From Candidatus Endonucleibacter bathymodioli (GTDB lineage Bacteria > Pseudomonadota > Gammaproteobacteria > Pseudomonadales > Endozoicomonadaceae), in NCBI GenBank assembly GCA_030674915.1, contig JASXSV010000025.1:1-49413 (forward strand): 49,413 bases of DNA, read 5' to 3'. Positions 47,405 through 49,413 of this stretch are shown here, piece by piece. Below the pieces are notes generated by a model, which saw only the letters and a list, made by a program, of their open reading frames with translations, was not told the DNA's origin and searched no databases. A program made the translations under genes and the position numbers. Within the stretch, counting starts at the first letter, position 1, and every line of letters begins with the position of its first letter.

Positions 47405-48475
47405 TTATCTCTGATAAATCACCTCAATATCCTCATTAAGAATCTCACTATCCTTATTAAAAATATCAACATCCTTATAGCGAATCTCAATATTACCTTC
47501 TAAAACATCAATACAATTCTCTTTAAAATCATAAATATTCTCTTTTAAAATATAAATATTCTCTTTTAAAATATAAATATTCCCTTTTAAAATATCAATT
47601 ATTTCCTTATTACCGTATAGGATAGCTAAATCTAGGGGCGATTTCCCATTGAGATTTTTTATCTCAATATCTGACTCTATAGACATCAGCACAAGAAGTA
47701 TATCTCTACTAGTGGTTTTTTTAATTCTATTAACTCTTTCTGTTGCTTCAACTGCTTCAGATTCTGCATGTTGTGCTATTGTATCCATTGCTATACCTAG
47801 TGCTAGATCAATTGTGGATTTGTCATATTTATTAGGACCTGCAGCCACTACATCACCTAGAACTTCAAAACATAAATCTATTTTCATTGATTCTCTATTC
47901 GTGGCATATCTATCATCTGATTTAGATAGGTAGAGAGAATACTTTGCTTCTACTGCCGCTAGAATAATATTTGAAAGTTGAGTTGCTTTCTGGCAGGAAT
48001 ATAACTCTATAGTATTTTGTAACACAGTATCTGAACTTATAATATTTTGTAAAACAATATGCAGAGGAGTATTTCCAAAATAGTTTTTTATATTAACTTT
48101 CATTTTTAGTCCGGATGCAATCATCCATAAAAGCCGTTTTAATGAACTAGGGGATTCATGTGATATCTTCATTAAAAAATGTAGTGGTGTATCTCCTTTT
48201 TCATCTTGCATATTAATACCTTTATTTGGATTTTTTATTCTATTGTATACTGGTTGCAAGTCCCAGATTTTTACTGTACTATCACCATCATCACTAATTT
48301 GTGCACCCATCTCTACACTAACTTCAAGGGCATTCTCTGCACTGGGATCGTCTTCACTGGTCTCTACCATACTTGCACTTGTCTCGATAATAATTGTATC
48401 ACCACTATCATATTTTACCGCCAGAGTAAAATTGCTAGTCATAGATAATATCATTAGTAGAAATATATATTTCAT
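47405..48475 (-). CDS. Secreted ankyrin-repeat protein with heptad-repeat C-terminus
   Basis: A 356-aa protein. The signal peptide (MKYIFLLMILSMTSNFTLA) is followed by an acidic region (25-75) and two ankyrin repeats (about 91-150: GDTPLHFLMK, GNTPLHIVLQ). A helical insert with small-residue stretches leads to one more repeat (GKSPLDLAILYGNKEIIDIL). The last 55 residues are eight 7-residue units of the type ENIYILK, with Ile at fixed positions, suggesting a coiled-coil or stacked helix. It converges on the 46384 gene across a 211-bp gap and shares its ankyrin-insert-ankyrin plan. Confidence 0.85.
   Translation of the reverse strand: MKYIFLLMILSMTSNFTLAVKYDSGDTIIIETSASMVETSEDDPSAENALEVSVEMGAQISDDGDSTVKIWDLQPVYNRIKNPNKGINMQDEKGDTPLHFLMKISHESPSSLKRLLWMIASGLKMKVNIKNYFGNTPLHIVLQNIISSDTVLQNTIELYSCQKATQLSNIILAAVEAKYSLYLSKSDDRYATNRESMKIDLCFEVLGDVVAAGPNKYDKSTIDLALGIAMDTIAQHAESEAVEATERVNRIKKTTSRDILLVLMSIESDIEIKNLNGKSPLDLAILYGNKEIIDILKGNIYILKENIYILKENIYDFKENCIDVLEGNIEIRYKDVDIFNKDSEILNEDIEVIYQR
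47516..47599. repeat. Four 21-bp tandem units inside the ankyrin gene
   Basis: The unit ATTCTCTTTTAAAATATAAA(T) occurs four times with few mismatches and encodes the first heptads of the C-terminal tail. The 21-bp length keeps the frame, so copy number can change without breaking the protein. Confidence 0.9.
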
Positions 48476-48924
48476 TTTTAAATTCCTTAAACCCCATTAA
48501 AAAGCTGACCACCATAACACAACTACAATTCAGTGTCACCCACAACTTATAATGCTTGTCAATTCATTGTATATGTGACCTCAAACCAAAAACAACGCCT
48601 TAAACCAAGACAGCACAAAACCTAGACGAGAATAAGTGCACACTTCTAGCTATACTCAGTCACTTCAGGTCACTTGATAATATCAACACGATTTGGAATA
48701 GGGCAACAACCCACTTTTAGCTTACCGCCTTTGCAGAGTTTGCTTCCAAAGCCAATAGTTTTTTTTTACAAGTAGCCACCTTCGATTTTGTAATAAGCAA
48801 CACATCGGTAAAGGATGTGTTGCTACGAGCTATCTCAAATACCTAAACTTTCATCAAATAGCCAGATAACATCTAAAATATCAGGCGCTTGTACTTATAG
48901 TATTAGTTTATAATAATTATGTGG
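48476..48924. other. Intergenic, 449 bp, contains one strong hairpin
   Basis: No ORF of note. Apart from the hairpin at 48796-48824 and a run of T at about 48760-48768, nothing is recognised. Confidence 0.5.
48796..48824 (-). terminator. 11-bp perfect inverted repeat, possible terminator of the 48925 gene
   Basis: AGCAACACATC (48796-48806) and GATGTGTTGCT (48814-48824) form a perfect stem with a 7-nt loop about 100 nt beyond the stop of the minus-strand gene at 48925. There is no clear U-tract on either strand, so intrinsic termination is uncertain. Confidence 0.35.
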
Positions 48925-49383
48925 TCACTCATTATTATCTTTTTGAGAGTCTGCTGTTAGTGCACTACTCGCATTGACATTATCATCTATGAACGGATGG
49001 CTATGATCAGAACAACAATCAAGCTCTTCATTTTCAGTTGTAAATAAAACCACTTCTATATTATTTGTTTGTTCTCCGCCATTTTCCACTGCCCCAACTC
49101 CATCGTCATCATTGTCATCTAAGTGACGGCAACAATTACAGAACGCACTGCGTAGTCCTTCCTGCAATAATTCTCTACCCCTATGCCCTTCCTTATATTT
49201 TTTAACCATATGATAACCTAAATAAGAAAGACTAGACGAAATACTCAGCGCACCAAAAACAAGTGTAGGTACTACTATATCAGCTTTAGAATCGTTAGAG
49301 CCTGCTGAGCCTGCTGAGCCTGCTGAGCCTGCTGAGCCTGCTGAGCCTGCGGTCAGCATTGTCACAGAGTCTGTGGTCAGCAT
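48925..49383 (-). CDS. Low-complexity membrane protein, probably incomplete at the window edge
   Basis: At least 152 aa. The frame stays open from the first Met (49383) to the window end, so the true start may lie outside. Visible parts are an Ala-Gly-Ser tandem (about 12-29), one membrane segment (about 35-58, IVVPTLVFGALSISSSLSYLGY) followed by basic KKYKEGHRGR, then an acidic Cys-containing tail (CNCCRH, DDNDDDG, CCSDHSH). One-pass topology with a charged cytoplasmic or exported tail is likely. The family is not recognised. Confidence 0.65.
   Translation of the reverse strand: MLTTDSVTMLTAGSAGSAGSAGSAGSAGSNDSKADIVVPTLVFGALSISSSLSYLGYHMVKKYKEGHRGRELLQEGLRSAFCNCCRHLDDNDDDGVGAVENGGEQTNNIEVVLFTTENEELDCCSDHSHPFIDDNVNASSALTADSQKDNNE
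49298..49351. repeat. 9-bp tandem repeat encoding Ala-Gly-Ser
   Basis: Five perfect GAGCCTGCT units and one variant, in frame on the minus strand. The sequence is identical unit to unit, so it is likely variable between strains. Confidence 0.9.
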
Positions 49384-49413
49384 TGGTTTTGATGTTAAGC
49401 AAGCCTCATTCCA

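Overview
The window looks like a chromosome segment of a host-associated gammaproteobacterium, most plausibly a relative of Endozoicomonas or the intranuclear mussel parasite Candidatus Endonucleobacter. That guess rests on inference, not on a marker gene. It draws on long AT-rich, repeat-laden stretches, many secreted ankyrin proteins, decayed IS5- and IS30-type transposases, and one protein joining a eukaryotic-type BIR (IAP) domain to five C2H2 zinc fingers. From memory, host-derived apoptosis inhibitors have been reported in Ca. Endonucleobacter. No rRNA, tRNA or CRISPR array was found.

Layout. 0-3.6 kb: one copy of a secreted protein family, a deletion remnant of a second copy, and IS5 transposase debris. 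3.6-5.2 kb: a 531-aa protein of unknown function with an internal duplication. 5.4-13.9 kb: an intact, tightly overlapped type I restriction-modification operon (hsdM, a YhcG-type PDDEXK nuclease, hsdS, a Fic protein, hsdR), visibly less AT-rich than its surroundings. 14.5-17.1 kb: the BIR plus zinc-finger protein. 17.2-21.9 kb: two duplicated secreted ankyrin genes, each bracketed by IS30 transposase debris and driven by a promoter-like block with a palindrome over the -10. 22.6-40.2 kb: eight tandem paralogous ankyrin genes and a ninth remnant. All eight end in a 46-50 residue tail that resembles the SOCS box of eukaryotic ASB proteins (an Elongin B/C and Cullin-5 adaptor module). 40.7-41.9 kb: dinB. 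42.6-46.2 kb: two more copies of the secreted family, which carries an HxD...H...R pattern like 2-oxoglutarate/Fe(II) oxygenases, each followed by IS5 debris. 46.4-48.5 kb: two more secreted ankyrin proteins, convergent. 48.9 kb to the edge: a low-complexity membrane protein, open at the window end.

Taken together, the restriction operon is a self-contained defence cassette. Most other coding sequence looks like an effector island built by tandem duplication: proteins with export signals and eukaryotic interaction modules (BIR, C2H2, ankyrin, SOCS-like). The likely theme is interference with host apoptosis and host ubiquitin ligases. The function is inferred from domain patterns read by eye; no database search was possible.
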